A stretch of DNA of 64,000 bases, from NCBI RefSeq assembly GCF_001746295.1, contig NZ_MJAH01000008.1:305906-369905 (forward strand). The letters run 5' to 3'. The stretch comes from Streptomyces sp. LUP47B (GTDB lineage Bacteria > Actinomycetota > Actinomycetes > Streptomycetales > Streptomycetaceae). A model generated the notes under the pieces. It was not told where the DNA came from, searched no databases, and saw nothing but the letters and a program-made list of their open reading frames with translations. Numbering within the stretch: the first letter of the stretch is position 1; each line of letters begins with the position of its first letter. Positions 51,904 to 60,971 of this stretch are shown piece after piece. Made by a program: the position numbers and the translations under genes.

Positions 51904-52422
51904 TTACGGGCCCGCGTTCCACTCGGCGGGGAGCTCGGCCTCGCAGAACACGCAGACGAAATCCGCCTCGCGCACGATCGACCGCTCCCCGCACTCCTCG
52001 CAGCGCCGGAACACCACCTCGTGCGTGAACCGGCCGGGGTGCTCGACGCCGGCCCGGTCGAGCGCGCGCCCGACCGCCTGCCATGAATCGAGGTCCGGGC
52101 AGTAACCCGTGGAGTGGTTGGTGACCTCATGGACCGCCCAGCGGCCGGAGGCCCGGGCGAACCCCATCTCGCCGGCGGCCCGCACGTCCGCGCCGCCCGC
52201 GCAGGCCACGTGCTCGCTCCTCCGGGGCGCGAGCCGCAGCAGACCGTCGAGGGCGACGACGAAGGTGAAGGGCTCCAAGGTATCGGCCGCCCCGCGCCCG
52301 GACAGCCAGGCGTCGAGGTCGGCGGCGCTGCGGATGATCCGGCCCTCGCTGTCCGGCCGTACCGTCGAGCGCAGCTCGGGCGGGCCCACATAGCCGTAGA
52401 CCCGGCTCGGGCCGTCGGTCAC
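51904..52422 (-). CDS. Uncharacterised protein with C-terminal zinc ribbon
   Basis: 172 residues from GTG 52422, which overlaps the PAP2 stop as GTGA. Two Cys pairs near the C-terminus, CEECGERSIV and CVFCEAELP, form a likely zinc ribbon. The N-terminal part contains FTFVVALDGLLRLAPRRSEHVACAGG and HEVTNHSTGYCPDLDSW, not recognised as a known family. No signal peptide. Probably co-transcribed with the phosphatase genes on either side. Confidence 0.65.
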   Translation of the reverse strand: MTDGPSRVYGYVGPPELRSTVRPDSEGRIIRSAADLDAWLSGRGAADTLEPFTFVVALDGLLRLAPRRSEHVACAGGADVRAAGEMGFARASGRWAVHEVTNHSTGYCPDLDSWQAVGRALDRAGVEHPGRFTHEVVFRRCEECGERSIVREADFVCVFCEAELPAEWNAGP

Positions 52423-53090
52423 GGCCGGTGCCGCTGGTGGACCATCACCGCCAGTGCCACCAGCATCGCGCCCAGGAGCCAGCCGCCGAGCACGTCGGAG
52501 GGCCAGTGGACGCCGAGCCAGATACGGGTCAGGCCGACGCCGACCACGGAGAGCGCGGCGAGAGCCAGGGCCGTGAACCACAGGGCGCGGCCGACGCCGT
52601 AGTGGTGGAGGAGCCACAGGAGGAGTCCGCAGACGACCGTGGCCGTCAGGGCGTGGCCCGACGGGTAGGCCGCGAAGTGCGCGGTGTCGACGGGGTCGGG
52701 CCAGACAGGACGCGGACGGCCGACCGCGGCCTTCAGCACCTGCTGGACCAATGTGCCCAGCGCACACGTGGCCGCCAGCCATACGGCGGTCCACCATGCG
52801 TTCCGCCGCCACACCAGCCACAGCACCGCGACCGCAGCCAGGACGCGCATCGCCCAGGGGTCCCAGACCCAGTCCGTGAGGATGCGGAAGACGTGGGTGA
52901 CCCCCGGCTCGTCGACCGCCCAGCGGTGGGTGGTGTCGGCGATGTCGCCGTCCACGGTGAGCAACGGATGCCACTCGACCGCGACCAGGACGAGCAGCAG
53001 CACCGAGCACAGGGCGAGAACACCGGCCGCTCGGGCGGCGGTCCGGTGCTCCGGGGTGCGAGTCGGGGAGTCGACGGACGGCGTGTGCAT
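52419..53090 (-). CDS. PAP2-family membrane phosphatase
   Basis: 223 residues, about six membrane segments. The three phosphatase motifs are present: KAAVGRPRP (KxxxxxxRP), YPSGHALT (PSGH) and TRIWLGVHWPSDVLGG (SRxxxxxHxxxD with Thr-Arg in place of Ser-Arg). It dephosphorylates lipid or isoprenoid phosphates at the membrane. ATG 53090 with GAGGA 7 nt upstream; the frame open to 53273 adds a Pro-rich stretch of no family value. First gene of a probable operon with the zinc-ribbon and HAD genes. Confidence 0.85.
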   Translation of the reverse strand: MHTPSVDSPTRTPEHRTAARAAGVLALCSVLLLVLVAVEWHPLLTVDGDIADTTHRWAVDEPGVTHVFRILTDWVWDPWAMRVLAAVAVLWLVWRRNAWWTAVWLAATCALGTLVQQVLKAAVGRPRPVWPDPVDTAHFAAYPSGHALTATVVCGLLLWLLHHYGVGRALWFTALALAALSVVGVGLTRIWLGVHWPSDVLGGWLLGAMLVALAVMVHQRHRP

Positions 53091-53319
53091 ACTGCGATCC
53101 TCGCCGACCGGTGCGGCTTGAGGCCAATTCCGGGGCGGGGGCGGGCCTGAGCGACCGTTGCGCGGGGGCGACCGGCGCTGTCCCGGTCCAAGTGATGCAC
53201 CCGCCGTGGGACATGGCCGGAGGGCGGGGCAAGGGACGAACACGCCCCGGTTCTCGTCGAGTTCGCCCCGCATACGCGGCCAGTGGTTGCGTGCGCCGCC
53301 CCTCGCCCGGCCGGCCGCC

Positions 53320-53850
53320 TCAGAGCGTCAGCAGCATGGCCACCATCGCGATCCCCATCGACAGCCGACACGCGCGCGCGAGTTCGGGGCGGTCGCCCCA
53401 GCCGACGGTTCCACCACCGGCGGTCACCGGGATCAGGCGGACACCGGACAGCAGGACAAAGCCCGCGAAGTAGAGGAGCAGCACGCCCGTCACCACGGGC
53501 ACTCCCGCGCCGCCGTGGTGCCCGGGGGAGGTCGCCATCACCACCGCCATGTAGACCATGGCCCCGGCTCCCACCAGGTGGTGCAGATGATGGGTGCTCG
53601 TGCGCGCCGCCCACAGCGCGCGCAGCGCGGCCCCGCCGAACACGGCCGCACAGAGCGGCCAGGCCCACGACGGTGGCGTGAACACGGCGGCGGGTACGGC
53701 CATCGCGGCCATCCCGAAGCCCATCAGCGCCTCGCCGCCCGCGGCCCGGCGCTGTTCCTCGACGCTGCTGCGCATCCGCAGCAGGCAGTACGCCCCGGTC
53801 GCCGCGCAGAGCGCCACCAGCAGCCAGCCGGGCGAAGCCGGTCCGTGCAC
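53320..53850 (-). CDS. DUF5134 membrane protein
   Basis: 176 residues, about six hydrophobic segments, with WLLVALCAATGAYCLLRMRSSVEEQRRAAGGEALMGFGMAAMAVPAA and the His-rich THHLHHLVGAGAMVYMAVVMA, closely typical of DUF5134. Conserved His residues could bind metal or heme; function unknown. GTG 53850 with GGGGAGG 5 nt upstream is preferred over the GTG at 53856, which abuts that ribosome site. Confidence 0.8.
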   Translation of the reverse strand: MHGPASPGWLLVALCAATGAYCLLRMRSSVEEQRRAAGGEALMGFGMAAMAVPAAVFTPPSWAWPLCAAVFGGAALRALWAARTSTHHLHHLVGAGAMVYMAVVMATSPGHHGGAGVPVVTGVLLLYFAGFVLLSGVRLIPVTAGGGTVGWGDRPELARACRLSMGIAMVAMLLTL

Positions 53851-53973
53851 GCCCACCTCCCCGCTCGACGTCGGTCAAGAAATGCCCGGGCCATGCGGCG
53901 CGCAATCGAGCGCAAGGGTGTACGCGGGGAGCGTGCGACGGAGCACAGCAGGTCAGAGAGGTCACCCTCCTAC

Positions 53974-53990
53974 TGTTTACGAGTAAAACA
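53974..53990. promoter_or_regulatory. Palindromic operator candidate of the FUSC-MarR operon
   Basis: TGTTTACGAGTAAAACA has matched TGTTT/AAACA ends and lies 20 nt before the FUSC start in an AT-rich patch. Position and form suit repression by the MarR protein encoded by the second gene of the operon. Confidence 0.5.
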
Positions 53991-54009
53991 CCTGCTAAAG
54001 TATTGACTC

Positions 54010-55632
54010 ATGAGCAGTGCGACCCCTTCTGCCGGCGCCCCGCGCGTCCGCCGTCTCCCCCTGGCCGGTGTGCTGCGCCTCGGCAGGCCCTCCGACATCT
54101 GGTTCAAGCCCGCCCTGAGCGTGGTCGTCGCGGTCGCCCCGCCCAACCTGACCCTCCTGGCCCTCGGCCGCCTGGACCTGGCGATGTACACCATGGCCGG
54201 GTCCCTGTGCGCGCTGTACGCCCACCACCGGCCCTACGCCGCCCGGGCCCGCGCCCTGGCCTGGGTCGTGCTCGGCATGGTCGCCGGGCTGGGCGTCGGC
54301 CTGGTCGCCGCCTCGCTCACCGGCAGCGCGGTGGTGCTGGTCACCGTCGGTGCCCTGGTGGCCGCCGTACAGAAAGCGCTCTGTGACGCGACCCGGATCG
54401 GCCCGCCGGGTCATGTGGTCCTCACCTTCATCAGCTCCGCCTCCCTGTTCGCCCCGCAGACCCTCGCCCAGGTGCCCGGCCACCTCGCCCTGGCCCTCGC
54501 CGCGGGCGCCTGGGCCTGGCTGGTCGGCATGGCACCCGGTCTGTTCCGGCCGCACGGCCCGGAGCGACGGGCCACCGCCCACGCGCTGAACGCGGCTGCC
54601 GCATACGCGGAGAACCGGCGCCCGGCTGCAAGCGGAGCCGCCCATGCCGCCGTGCAGGCCGCCTGGCAGACCCTTCTCTCGGCCGGCGCCCGCTCCAAGA
54701 CCCGACGTGCCCTCGAACGTCTCGTCGTCCGCGCCGAGGTCGCCCTCGCCGCTCCCGCCGACGCGGACCCGCACCGCCTGCGCGCCTGGGCCCGCGAACT
54801 GCGTGGCACGGGGCCGGTCCCGTGGGCGGCGTACGACGTCGAACTCCTCGGCGTGGACGCCGAACTCGCCGCCCCGGCCCGCCGGTGGTGGCGTGCCCTC
54901 GGGCCGCTCGCCCCGATCGCGATGCGCACCGCCCTGGGCTGCGCCTTCGCCGGCTACGCGTCCCTCGCGCTCGGCGTCGGCCGCCCCTACTGGGCGCTGG
55001 TCACCGCCGCCTCGCTCTACCAGGCCAACGTCACCCTCACCTGGAGACGGGGCGTCCAGCGCGTCGTCGGCAACCTCGTCGGGGTGCTCGTGTTCGCCGC
55101 CGTGGTCCCGCTCGCCCACCTCGGGCCCGCCGCCCTCGTCCTGTGCTGCCTCGCCTTCAACTTCGGCGCCGAGGCCCTCATCGGCCGCAACTACTGGCTC
55201 GGCAGCATCTGTGTCACCCCGATGGCGCTGCTCATCACCGAGTTCGCCGGATACCAGGAGCCGGGCCGGCTGATATCCGAGCGGGTCGTGGACACGCTCG
55301 TCGGGGCGCTGGTCGGACTCGTCGCCGCCATGGCCGTCACCAACCGGCGCGCGGGCGACCGCGTCGAACACGCGCTGGCCGCCGTGGAACGCGCCCGCGC
55401 CCGCGCCGCCCGCCTTCTCGCGGAGCCGCACCCCGCTCCCGGAAGCCTGGACTCCGCCCACCGTGCACTCGCCGCCGCCCTGGTCGACCTGCGGGCCGGC
55501 GTCGAGGCCGCGTCCGGCGAATGGTGGCAGCGTGCCCTGCCCCAGGAGAGGGTCGTACGCGCCGAACAGGCCGGACACCGTACGCTCGCCGCGACGATCC
55601 GGCACCACAGAGCGGAGGGCGCACGCCCATGA
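54010..55632 (+). CDS. FUSC family protein, aromatic acid exporter-like
   Basis: 540 residues. Two blocks of membrane helices (about 30-180 and 300-460) around a soluble middle, with the second block containing GVGRPYWALVTAASLYQANVTLTWRRGVQRVVGN, the FUSC core motif, and a soluble C-terminal tail. Substrate unknown; family members export fusaric or hydroxylated aromatic acids. ATG 54010. Translationally coupled to the following MarR gene (ATGA), a common drug/phenolic efflux pairing. Confidence 0.85.
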   Translation: MSSATPSAGAPRVRRLPLAGVLRLGRPSDIWFKPALSVVVAVAPPNLTLLALGRLDLAMYTMAGSLCALYAHHRPYAARARALAWVVLGMVAGLGVGLVAASLTGSAVVLVTVGALVAAVQKALCDATRIGPPGHVVLTFISSASLFAPQTLAQVPGHLALALAAGAWAWLVGMAPGLFRPHGPERRATAHALNAAAAYAENRRPAASGAAHAAVQAAWQTLLSAGARSKTRRALERLVVRAEVALAAPADADPHRLRAWARELRGTGPVPWAAYDVELLGVDAELAAPARRWWRALGPLAPIAMRTALGCAFAGYASLALGVGRPYWALVTAASLYQANVTLTWRRGVQRVVGNLVGVLVFAAVVPLAHLGPAALVLCCLAFNFGAEALIGRNYWLGSICVTPMALLITEFAGYQEPGRLISERVVDTLVGALVGLVAAMAVTNRRAGDRVEHALAAVERARARAARLLAEPHPAPGSLDSAHRALAAALVDLRAGVEAASGEWWQRALPQERVVRAEQAGHRTLAATIRHHRAEGARP

Positions 55633-56168
55633 CGGCACCGAACGGACGACCGGAGGAACCGGCGAGGCACGACACCGTCGCCGCCGTCGTCCGGCAGTGG
55701 CAGACCGTCCACCCCGGCCTCGACACCGGCCCCATGGAGATCATCGGCCGCGTCAACCGCTGCGCGGCCCTCCTCCAGCAGGCCGAGGACGCCCCCCTGC
55801 GCCGGGCCGGACTCAGCCGTCCCGAGTTCGACCTGCTCGGCGCCCTGCGCCGCACCGGCCACGAGCTGACCCCCGGCGACCTGGCCCGTGAGACCTTCTC
55901 CTCCGGAGCCGCCGTCACCAAGCGGCTCAAGCAGCTGACCGAGCGGGGTCTGGTGGAGCGCCGGGGCGACACCCGCGACCGCCGCGTCGCCCACGTCAGG
56001 CTCACCGAGGCCGGCCGCGACCTCGTCGACGGCATCCTGCCCGAGCAACTGGCGTACGAGACAGCCGTGCTGTCCGTCTTGACCCCCGAGGCGCGCGACG
56101 AACTCGCCGGTCGGCTGGGGGAACTGCTCGGCCGGCTGGAGGGCACCCTCGGAGTGCTGCGCGCCTGA
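55629..56168 (+). CDS. MarR-family transcriptional regulator
   Basis: 179 residues. MarR fold: helices around EIIGRVNRCAALLQQAEDAPLRRAGLSRPEFDLLGAL, winged helix TPGDLARETFSSGAAVTKRLKQLTERGLVERRGDTRDRRVAHVRLTEAGRDLV with the DxRxxxVxLT wing. Start overlaps the FUSC stop by 4 nt. Likely represses its own operon and is released by an aromatic ligand that the FUSC protein exports; this is inference from context. Confidence 0.9.
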   Translation: MTAPNGRPEEPARHDTVAAVVRQWQTVHPGLDTGPMEIIGRVNRCAALLQQAEDAPLRRAGLSRPEFDLLGALRRTGHELTPGDLARETFSSGAAVTKRLKQLTERGLVERRGDTRDRRVAHVRLTEAGRDLVDGILPEQLAYETAVLSVLTPEARDELAGRLGELLGRLEGTLGVLRA

Positions 56169-56187
56169 CGGCTCCGACCTGCGGTTT

Positions 56188-56198
56188 CGGAACTTTCG
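56188..56198. promoter_or_regulatory. CGAAACTTTCG-like palindrome upstream of a glycoside hydrolase gene
   Basis: CGGAACTTTCG differs at one base from the palindromic CGAAACTTTCG element that I recall from Streptomyces hemicellulase promoters. It lies 104 nt upstream of the GTG at 56302. Possible repressor site; recalled consensus, so modest weight. Confidence 0.35.
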
Positions 56199-56301
56199 AA
56201 GCCCGCTGCCTGTTGACGCGGTCCCTCCGCGCTTTCTACGTTCGTCCAGGTCGGTGCGGATCATCGACTGTCGTACGGAATGTCGAACGAAGGATGATGC
56301 C

Positions 56302-58896
56302 GTGGCAGCCGAAGGCCCCGCCCCCGAGAAGCTCACCATCGATCTCGGGACCGAGACCGGACCCTTCCACGGGGGAGCGAGCGGCACGCTCTACGGGCTT
56401 TACGGCGACGGCGTGCCCAGCCGCGTCGTGGTCGAGGGCATGTACCCGCGCACGGTGACGACCAAGGCCCAGGACGGCACCCAGCATCCCGGCGGCGACG
56501 CCCTGGAGATCCTGCCCGCCTTCGTCGCGGCGGGCGGCAAGGACGTCTACGTCTATCTGCCCGACTTCTACCGGGGGTTTCCGTACGAGTGGCCGGGCGC
56601 CACGGGTAAGGAGCGGCTCGCCGGACATCTGGACGTGATCCGCCGTCAGGTCGAACACGTGCTGACCCTGGGTGAGTTGAAGGAACACGTCGTGTACGTG
56701 CCGTTCAACGAACCCGAGGGCAACATGTTCGGCGAGGAGGAGTGGAGCTACGACCAGGTCTCCTGGCGGACCGAGCCGGACCGCTACTTCGCCGCGTGGG
56801 AAGCCGCGTACCGCCTCATCAAGGACCTCGACCCGGACGCGCGCGTGGCCGGACCCAACACCTGCATTCTGTACCCCGAGGTCAGGGACTTCCTTCAGTT
56901 CGCGAAGGCGCATGGCGTGCTGCCCGACATCGTCACCTGGCACGAGCTGTCCTCGCCCGCCGAGGTCCGCACCAACATCGCCAAGTACCGGGATCTGGAA
57001 CGGGAGCTGGGCATCGGCCCGCTGCCCGTCAACATCAACGAGTACGCGCACAACTACCACGTCTCCGTCCCCGGACAGATGATCCAGTGGATCGCGGCGA
57101 TCGAGGAGTCCAAGGTCGACGCCGACATCGCCTACTGGAACATCGCCGGGAACCTCAACGACTCGGCGGTCGAGGCGAACAAGGCCAACGGCCAGTGGTG
57201 GCTCTACAACGCCTACGGGCAGCTGACTGGTAACACCGTCCGGGTGCTCGCCCCGCACCCCAACGAGCAGTACACGCTGCAGGGCGTCGCCGCCCTCGAC
57301 CGGGACAAGCGGCAGGCGCGGGCGCTGTTCGGGGGAGCGGACGGCGCGGCGGACGTCGTCTTCGAGGGCGTGGACGCGGAGGTGTTCGGTGGAGTGGTCC
57401 ACGTCCGTGTCATGGAGATCCCCTGGACGGGGCAAGTGGGCGCCGCGGAACAGCCGTTGCGACTGCGGGACGAGGAACTGCCGGTCACCGACGGGAAGGT
57501 GACGCTCGGTCTGACCGGCCTCGACGCGATGTCCGCCTATCAGGTGATCCTGTCGCCGGGTGGCAACGGGGCCGTGGCCCTGCCGCCCGCGGTGCGTTGG
57601 AGGCGGACCTACGAGGCCGAGGACGCCACCTACACGGGAGGCGGTTACTCGAAGAACGGGCCCGAGGGGTCCCCGTCCGCCGTCGACCGGTTCGCGACCT
57701 CCGGTGGCTTCCACGTGAGCGGCCTGCGCACCGGCTCCGACGGCGTGCTCGCCTTCGACGTCGAGGTGCCGCAGGACGGGACGTACGACCTCGCGGTGTT
57801 CGCGGGCTCGCACAACCTCGCCGACCTGGTGCGCGAACAGGGCCCCACCAACGTCTTCCTGCGCGTCGACGGCGGGAATCCTCGCGAACTGCGGCTGCCG
57901 CTCGGCTACAAGCCGGCGGTGTGGGGGCACACCGACACCCGGGTGGAGCTGACGGCGGGCCGGCACCGGATCACCCTCGCCGCCCAGGACCCCGACCTCG
58001 GAGTCACCAAGGGTGACGCCGACGTCGACAAGCTGGATCTCGTACTGCGGAGCGAGGACGAAACGGCCCTGTACGACGCCGAGTTCGCGGACCTCGCCGA
58101 CGGGGCCCGGGTCAGTCACGCCCACCGCGGCGCCTCGGGGCCCGGGGTCGCCGTGCTCCCGCGAGGTGGCACCGTCACCTTCTGGACGTACGCGGCCGAT
58201 GACGGCGAGGCCTCCGTGACCGCCGACCTGCTCGGTCCCGGCGAGGGCGTGTGGAGCGTCAACGGCGAGGAGCTCGGACGCGTCGAGCGCGGCGCCGTAC
58301 CGCTCTTCCTGGCCGGGGGCGTCAACAAGGTGACGGTCACCGGGACTTCGGACCTGCTGATCGTCGACCGGCTGCGGATCGCCCCTTCCCGCGGCCTCCT
58401 GCCCACCACCGTGTACGCCGCCGAGGAAGGCGTCCTGACCGGCACGGCGAGGGTGACCGGATACCCGTACGCCGTCGGGGGCAAGGCGGTTGACGGCATC
58501 GGCGCCGGGTCCGCGAACGCGCTCACCCTGACGGTCACGGCGGACCGCGCCGGACGCCACGCGCTGACGATCCGCTACTCCAACGGCGAGCAGCCCCCCT
58601 CCACCCACTACAACCCGGACCCGGTCTGCCGCCACGCCGACATCTGCGTCAACGGCGGCCCCGCGCACCGCGTTCTGTTCCCCACCACCTTTCACTTCAA
58701 CAACTTCTGGAACCTCTCCGTACCCGTCACCCTGCGCCCGGGCCTGAACACGATCACGTTCACCGCCGACGAACTCCCCGACTTCGCCGGCGACACCAGG
58801 AACACATTCGGCCAACGCTCCGCCCACGCCCCCGTCGTCGACCAGGTCACGGTGACACCGCTCGCCCCTGCGGAGGCCGAGGTGCGGACGCACTGA
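56302..58896 (+). CDS. Clan GH-A (GH39-like) glycoside hydrolase with two CBM35/CBM6-type domains
   Basis: 864 residues from GTG 56302 (AAGGA 7 nt upstream). Barrel with VYVYLPDFYRGFPYEW, YVPFNEPEGNMF (Glu about 137, acid/base in the NEP motif of clan GH-A) and VNINEYAHNYH (Glu about 247, nucleophile position). A beta domain follows, then two carbohydrate-binding-like sandwiches, residues about 437-580 (YEAEDATYTGGGYSKNG) and 703-857 (VYAAEEGVLTGTARVTG). Close to GH39 xylosidases by layout; the exact family is unsure. There is no signal peptide or Tat motif, strange for a protein with carbohydrate-binding domains. Monocistronic. Confidence 0.7.
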   Translation: MAAEGPAPEKLTIDLGTETGPFHGGASGTLYGLYGDGVPSRVVVEGMYPRTVTTKAQDGTQHPGGDALEILPAFVAAGGKDVYVYLPDFYRGFPYEWPGATGKERLAGHLDVIRRQVEHVLTLGELKEHVVYVPFNEPEGNMFGEEEWSYDQVSWRTEPDRYFAAWEAAYRLIKDLDPDARVAGPNTCILYPEVRDFLQFAKAHGVLPDIVTWHELSSPAEVRTNIAKYRDLERELGIGPLPVNINEYAHNYHVSVPGQMIQWIAAIEESKVDADIAYWNIAGNLNDSAVEANKANGQWWLYNAYGQLTGNTVRVLAPHPNEQYTLQGVAALDRDKRQARALFGGADGAADVVFEGVDAEVFGGVVHVRVMEIPWTGQVGAAEQPLRLRDEELPVTDGKVTLGLTGLDAMSAYQVILSPGGNGAVALPPAVRWRRTYEAEDATYTGGGYSKNGPEGSPSAVDRFATSGGFHVSGLRTGSDGVLAFDVEVPQDGTYDLAVFAGSHNLADLVREQGPTNVFLRVDGGNPRELRLPLGYKPAVWGHTDTRVELTAGRHRITLAAQDPDLGVTKGDADVDKLDLVLRSEDETALYDAEFADLADGARVSHAHRGASGPGVAVLPRGGTVTFWTYAADDGEASVTADLLGPGEGVWSVNGEELGRVERGAVPLFLAGGVNKVTVTGTSDLLIVDRLRIAPSRGLLPTTVYAAEEGVLTGTARVTGYPYAVGGKAVDGIGAGSANALTLTVTADRAGRHALTIRYSNGEQPPSTHYNPDPVCRHADICVNGGPAHRVLFPTTFHFNNFWNLSVPVTLRPGLNTITFTADELPDFAGDTRNTFGQRSAHAPVVDQVTVTPLAPAEAEVRTH

Positions 58897-59000
58897 CGAG
58901 GGAAGCCCGGCCGTCGCCGCCAGTTCGGGCGGCGATGCGGCAGTGGCCGGGGTGGGCAGGACCAGGGCCTCGCCGTCGACGCCGACGGCGGACGCCGGGT

Positions 59001-59393
59001 TCAGATGCCGGGCCGGTACCGGATCGGATGGTCCGCCGGCACCTCGACCAGCACGATCGGTGTGCCGTCCGGGTCCGCCACCCACATCTCGACCAGCCCC
59101 CACGGCTCCTTCACCGGGGGCCGTACGATCTCGACGCCCTTGGCCAGCAGTTCCTCGTGCGCCGCGGTCACGTCCGGGACCTGGAGCCACAGCCGCACGT
59201 CCGCGGCCGGTGGAGCCTCGGACCGTCCCGACAGCTCCAGGAATCCACCGCCGAGGAAGTAGACGGTGCCCCGTTCCGGCCCCGTACCGAACTCGCGGTA
59301 CACCGCGAGGCCCAGCTGGTCGCCGTAGAAGACTCGGGAACGCTCCGGATCCGTGGGCCGCAGCAGGACGCGGCCGCTCAGTACGTGCACCAT
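59001..59393 (-). CDS. VOC (glyoxalase/bleomycin-resistance) family protein
   Basis: 130 residues, a single VOC unit with paired beta-alpha-beta-beta-beta modules: VLLRPTDPERSRVFYGDQLGL at the start and EPWGLVEMWVADPDGTPIVLVEVP at the end. Glyoxalase-type metal ligands cannot be assigned with certainty. Function could be dioxygenase-like, isomerase or binding of a small toxic compound. About 70 nt from the divergent acetyltransferase gene. The 100 nt after its stop hold nothing recognised. Confidence 0.82.
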   Translation of the reverse strand: MVHVLSGRVLLRPTDPERSRVFYGDQLGLAVYREFGTGPERGTVYFLGGGFLELSGRSEAPPAADVRLWLQVPDVTAAHEELLAKGVEIVRPPVKEPWGLVEMWVADPDGTPIVLVEVPADHPIRYRPGI

Positions 59394-59464
59394 GCGGGGG
59401 AGCCTATCCGGGGCGTTACTCTCGACCGTGCCCCAGTCGTGCCCCTGAAGTGGAGACGTGCCCC

Positions 59465-60001
59465 ATGGAGACCACCCCTGGCCTCACCTTCCGTGACGCC
59501 ACCGACGCCGATGTGGACACGCTGGTCGCGCTGGTCGAGGCGGCGTACCGCGGGGACGACAGCCGAGCCGGGTGGACCACCGAGGCGGACATCCTGGAGG
59601 GGCAGCGGACGGACCCGGAGGGTGTGCTCGAGGTCATCAAGTCGCCCGACAGCCGGCTGCTGACGGTGGAGCAGGACGGCCGGGTCGTCGCCTGCTGCCA
59701 GGTCGAACACCGGGGCACTCACGCGTACTTCGGGATGTTCGCGGTCAGCCCCACGCTCCAGGGCGGCGGCCTCGGCAAGGTGATCATCGCGGAGGCGGAG
59801 CGGATCGCCCGGGAGACCTGGGGCGTCACCGAGATGCACATGACCGTGATCTCGGTGCGAAACGACCTCATCGCCTGGTACGAGCGGCGCGGCTACCGCC
59901 GTACGGGAGAGATGACGCCCTTCCCGTACGGCGACGAGCGCTTCGGCGTTCCGCAGCGCGACGACCTGCAGTTCGAGCTGCTGGTCAAGCCGCTGGTGTG
60001 A
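59465..60001 (+). CDS. GNAT-family N-acetyltransferase
   Basis: 178 residues. The acetyl-CoA binding region reads FAVSPTLQGGGLGKVIIAEAERIA (Q-x-x-G-x-G/A type P-loop, here QGGGLG), followed by MTVISVRNDLIAWYERRGYRRTGE, the usual GNAT ending. Cytosolic; acceptor unknown. ATG 59465 with GGAG upstream. Convergent with the phosphodiesterase gene. Confidence 0.87.
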   Translation: METTPGLTFRDATDADVDTLVALVEAAYRGDDSRAGWTTEADILEGQRTDPEGVLEVIKSPDSRLLTVEQDGRVVACCQVEHRGTHAYFGMFAVSPTLQGGGLGKVIIAEAERIARETWGVTEMHMTVISVRNDLIAWYERRGYRRTGEMTPFPYGDERFGVPQRDDLQFELLVKPLV

Positions 60002-60016
60002 CGTTCCTGCCCCGGT

Positions 60017-60700
60017 TCACGCGGTGAAGCGGCCGGTGCGCTTGATCTCGGGGTAGTCGGTCGTCGCGCCGTCCAGTTCCAGGGCCCGCACCAGCTTCAG
60101 ATGGTCCTGGGTGTTCACCACCCAGCCGATGATCTTCAGATCCGCCTTGCGGGCCGCCTCGACGACCTCCAGGGTCAGCCGGCGGATGTTCAGACAGACC
60201 GTTCCCGCGCCGGCCTCGACGGCACGTTCCACGATGTCGGGGCCGAACCGGCTGCCGATGAGGGCGGTCCGTACGCCGGGCACGAGACGGCCGATCTCGG
60301 CGATCGCCTCGTCGTGGAACGAGGACACCTCGACCCGGGCGACCAGATTCCGCCGGATCATGACCTCGGCCAGCGCCCGGGCCGCCGCGATGTCCTTGAT
60401 CTCGGCCTGGAGCGGCGACCGCACGGCGTCCAGGACTTCCTCGAACACCGGGACGCGTTCCCCGCGGCCCGCGTCCAGGGCGCGCAGTTCGGTGAGGGTC
60501 TTCTCGGCGATCGGGCCGGTGCCGTCGGTCGTGCGGTCCACGTCGGTGTCGTGCATGACGACGAGGGCGCCGTCCTTGCTCAGATGAAGATCGAGTTCGA
60601 TGACGTCGAGGCCGGCCTGCTGGGCGGCGGCGAACGAACGGAGGGTGTTCTCGGGTTCGGTACCCATGACTCCGCGATGACCGATGGTAAGGAAGTTCAA
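60017..60700 (-). CDS. Glycerophosphodiester phosphodiesterase
   Basis: 227 residues of the GDPD barrel: TIGHRGVMGTEPENTLRSF with the catalytic His-Arg and metal-binding Glu, ELDLHLSKDGALVVMHDTDVDRTTDG with the second His, and LQAEIKD. It hydrolyses glycerophosphodiesters to glycerol-3-phosphate and an alcohol. No signal peptide, so probably cytosolic. The TTG start at 60700 (GGAAGCGAG upstream) is the only reasonable one close to the conserved N-terminus. Confidence 0.88.
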   Translation of the reverse strand: MNFLTIGHRGVMGTEPENTLRSFAAAQQAGLDVIELDLHLSKDGALVVMHDTDVDRTTDGTGPIAEKTLTELRALDAGRGERVPVFEEVLDAVRSPLQAEIKDIAAARALAEVMIRRNLVARVEVSSFHDEAIAEIGRLVPGVRTALIGSRFGPDIVERAVEAGAGTVCLNIRRLTLEVVEAARKADLKIIGWVVNTQDHLKLVRALELDGATTDYPEIKRTGRFTA

Positions 60701-60916
60701 GGTTCAACTCGCTTCCGTCGACGGCGGCTCGGTGCAGAGCCGCAGCCTAACGGCTACACCGCGTGATGGACCCGTACGTACACGAGGGATCGCAGTGACG
60801 TGCGGGGAAGTGATCTCTCTTACCCGGAATCCTCGTGTTCATGGCGCTCGACAGGAAAAAGTTCCGTGACCATTGGGTTGCGCAGGATAACTTCCCGAGT
60901 CCGCTCTTGCTGGACG

Positions 60917-60953
60917 GAAGCTCGTATGTATACGGTCTCCATACGAGAGCTTC
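60917..60953. promoter_or_regulatory. Inverted repeat in the leader of the DUF6421 operon
   Basis: GAAGCTCGTATG (60917-60928) pairs with CATACGAGAGCTTC (60940-60953) with a 2-base bulge and 11-nt loop, ending 18 nt before the ATG of the operon's first gene. It may be an operator or an mRNA hairpin near the ribosome site (GGAGGATGGG at 60960-60969). Confidence 0.45.
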
Positions 60954-60971
60954 TCCCGTGGAGGATGGGAC

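Noticed and set aside
58897..59000. Possible gene remnant between the GH-A hydrolase and VOC genes
   Set aside because: The minus-strand translation gives a short Ala/Pro-rich peptide without start or recognisable family.
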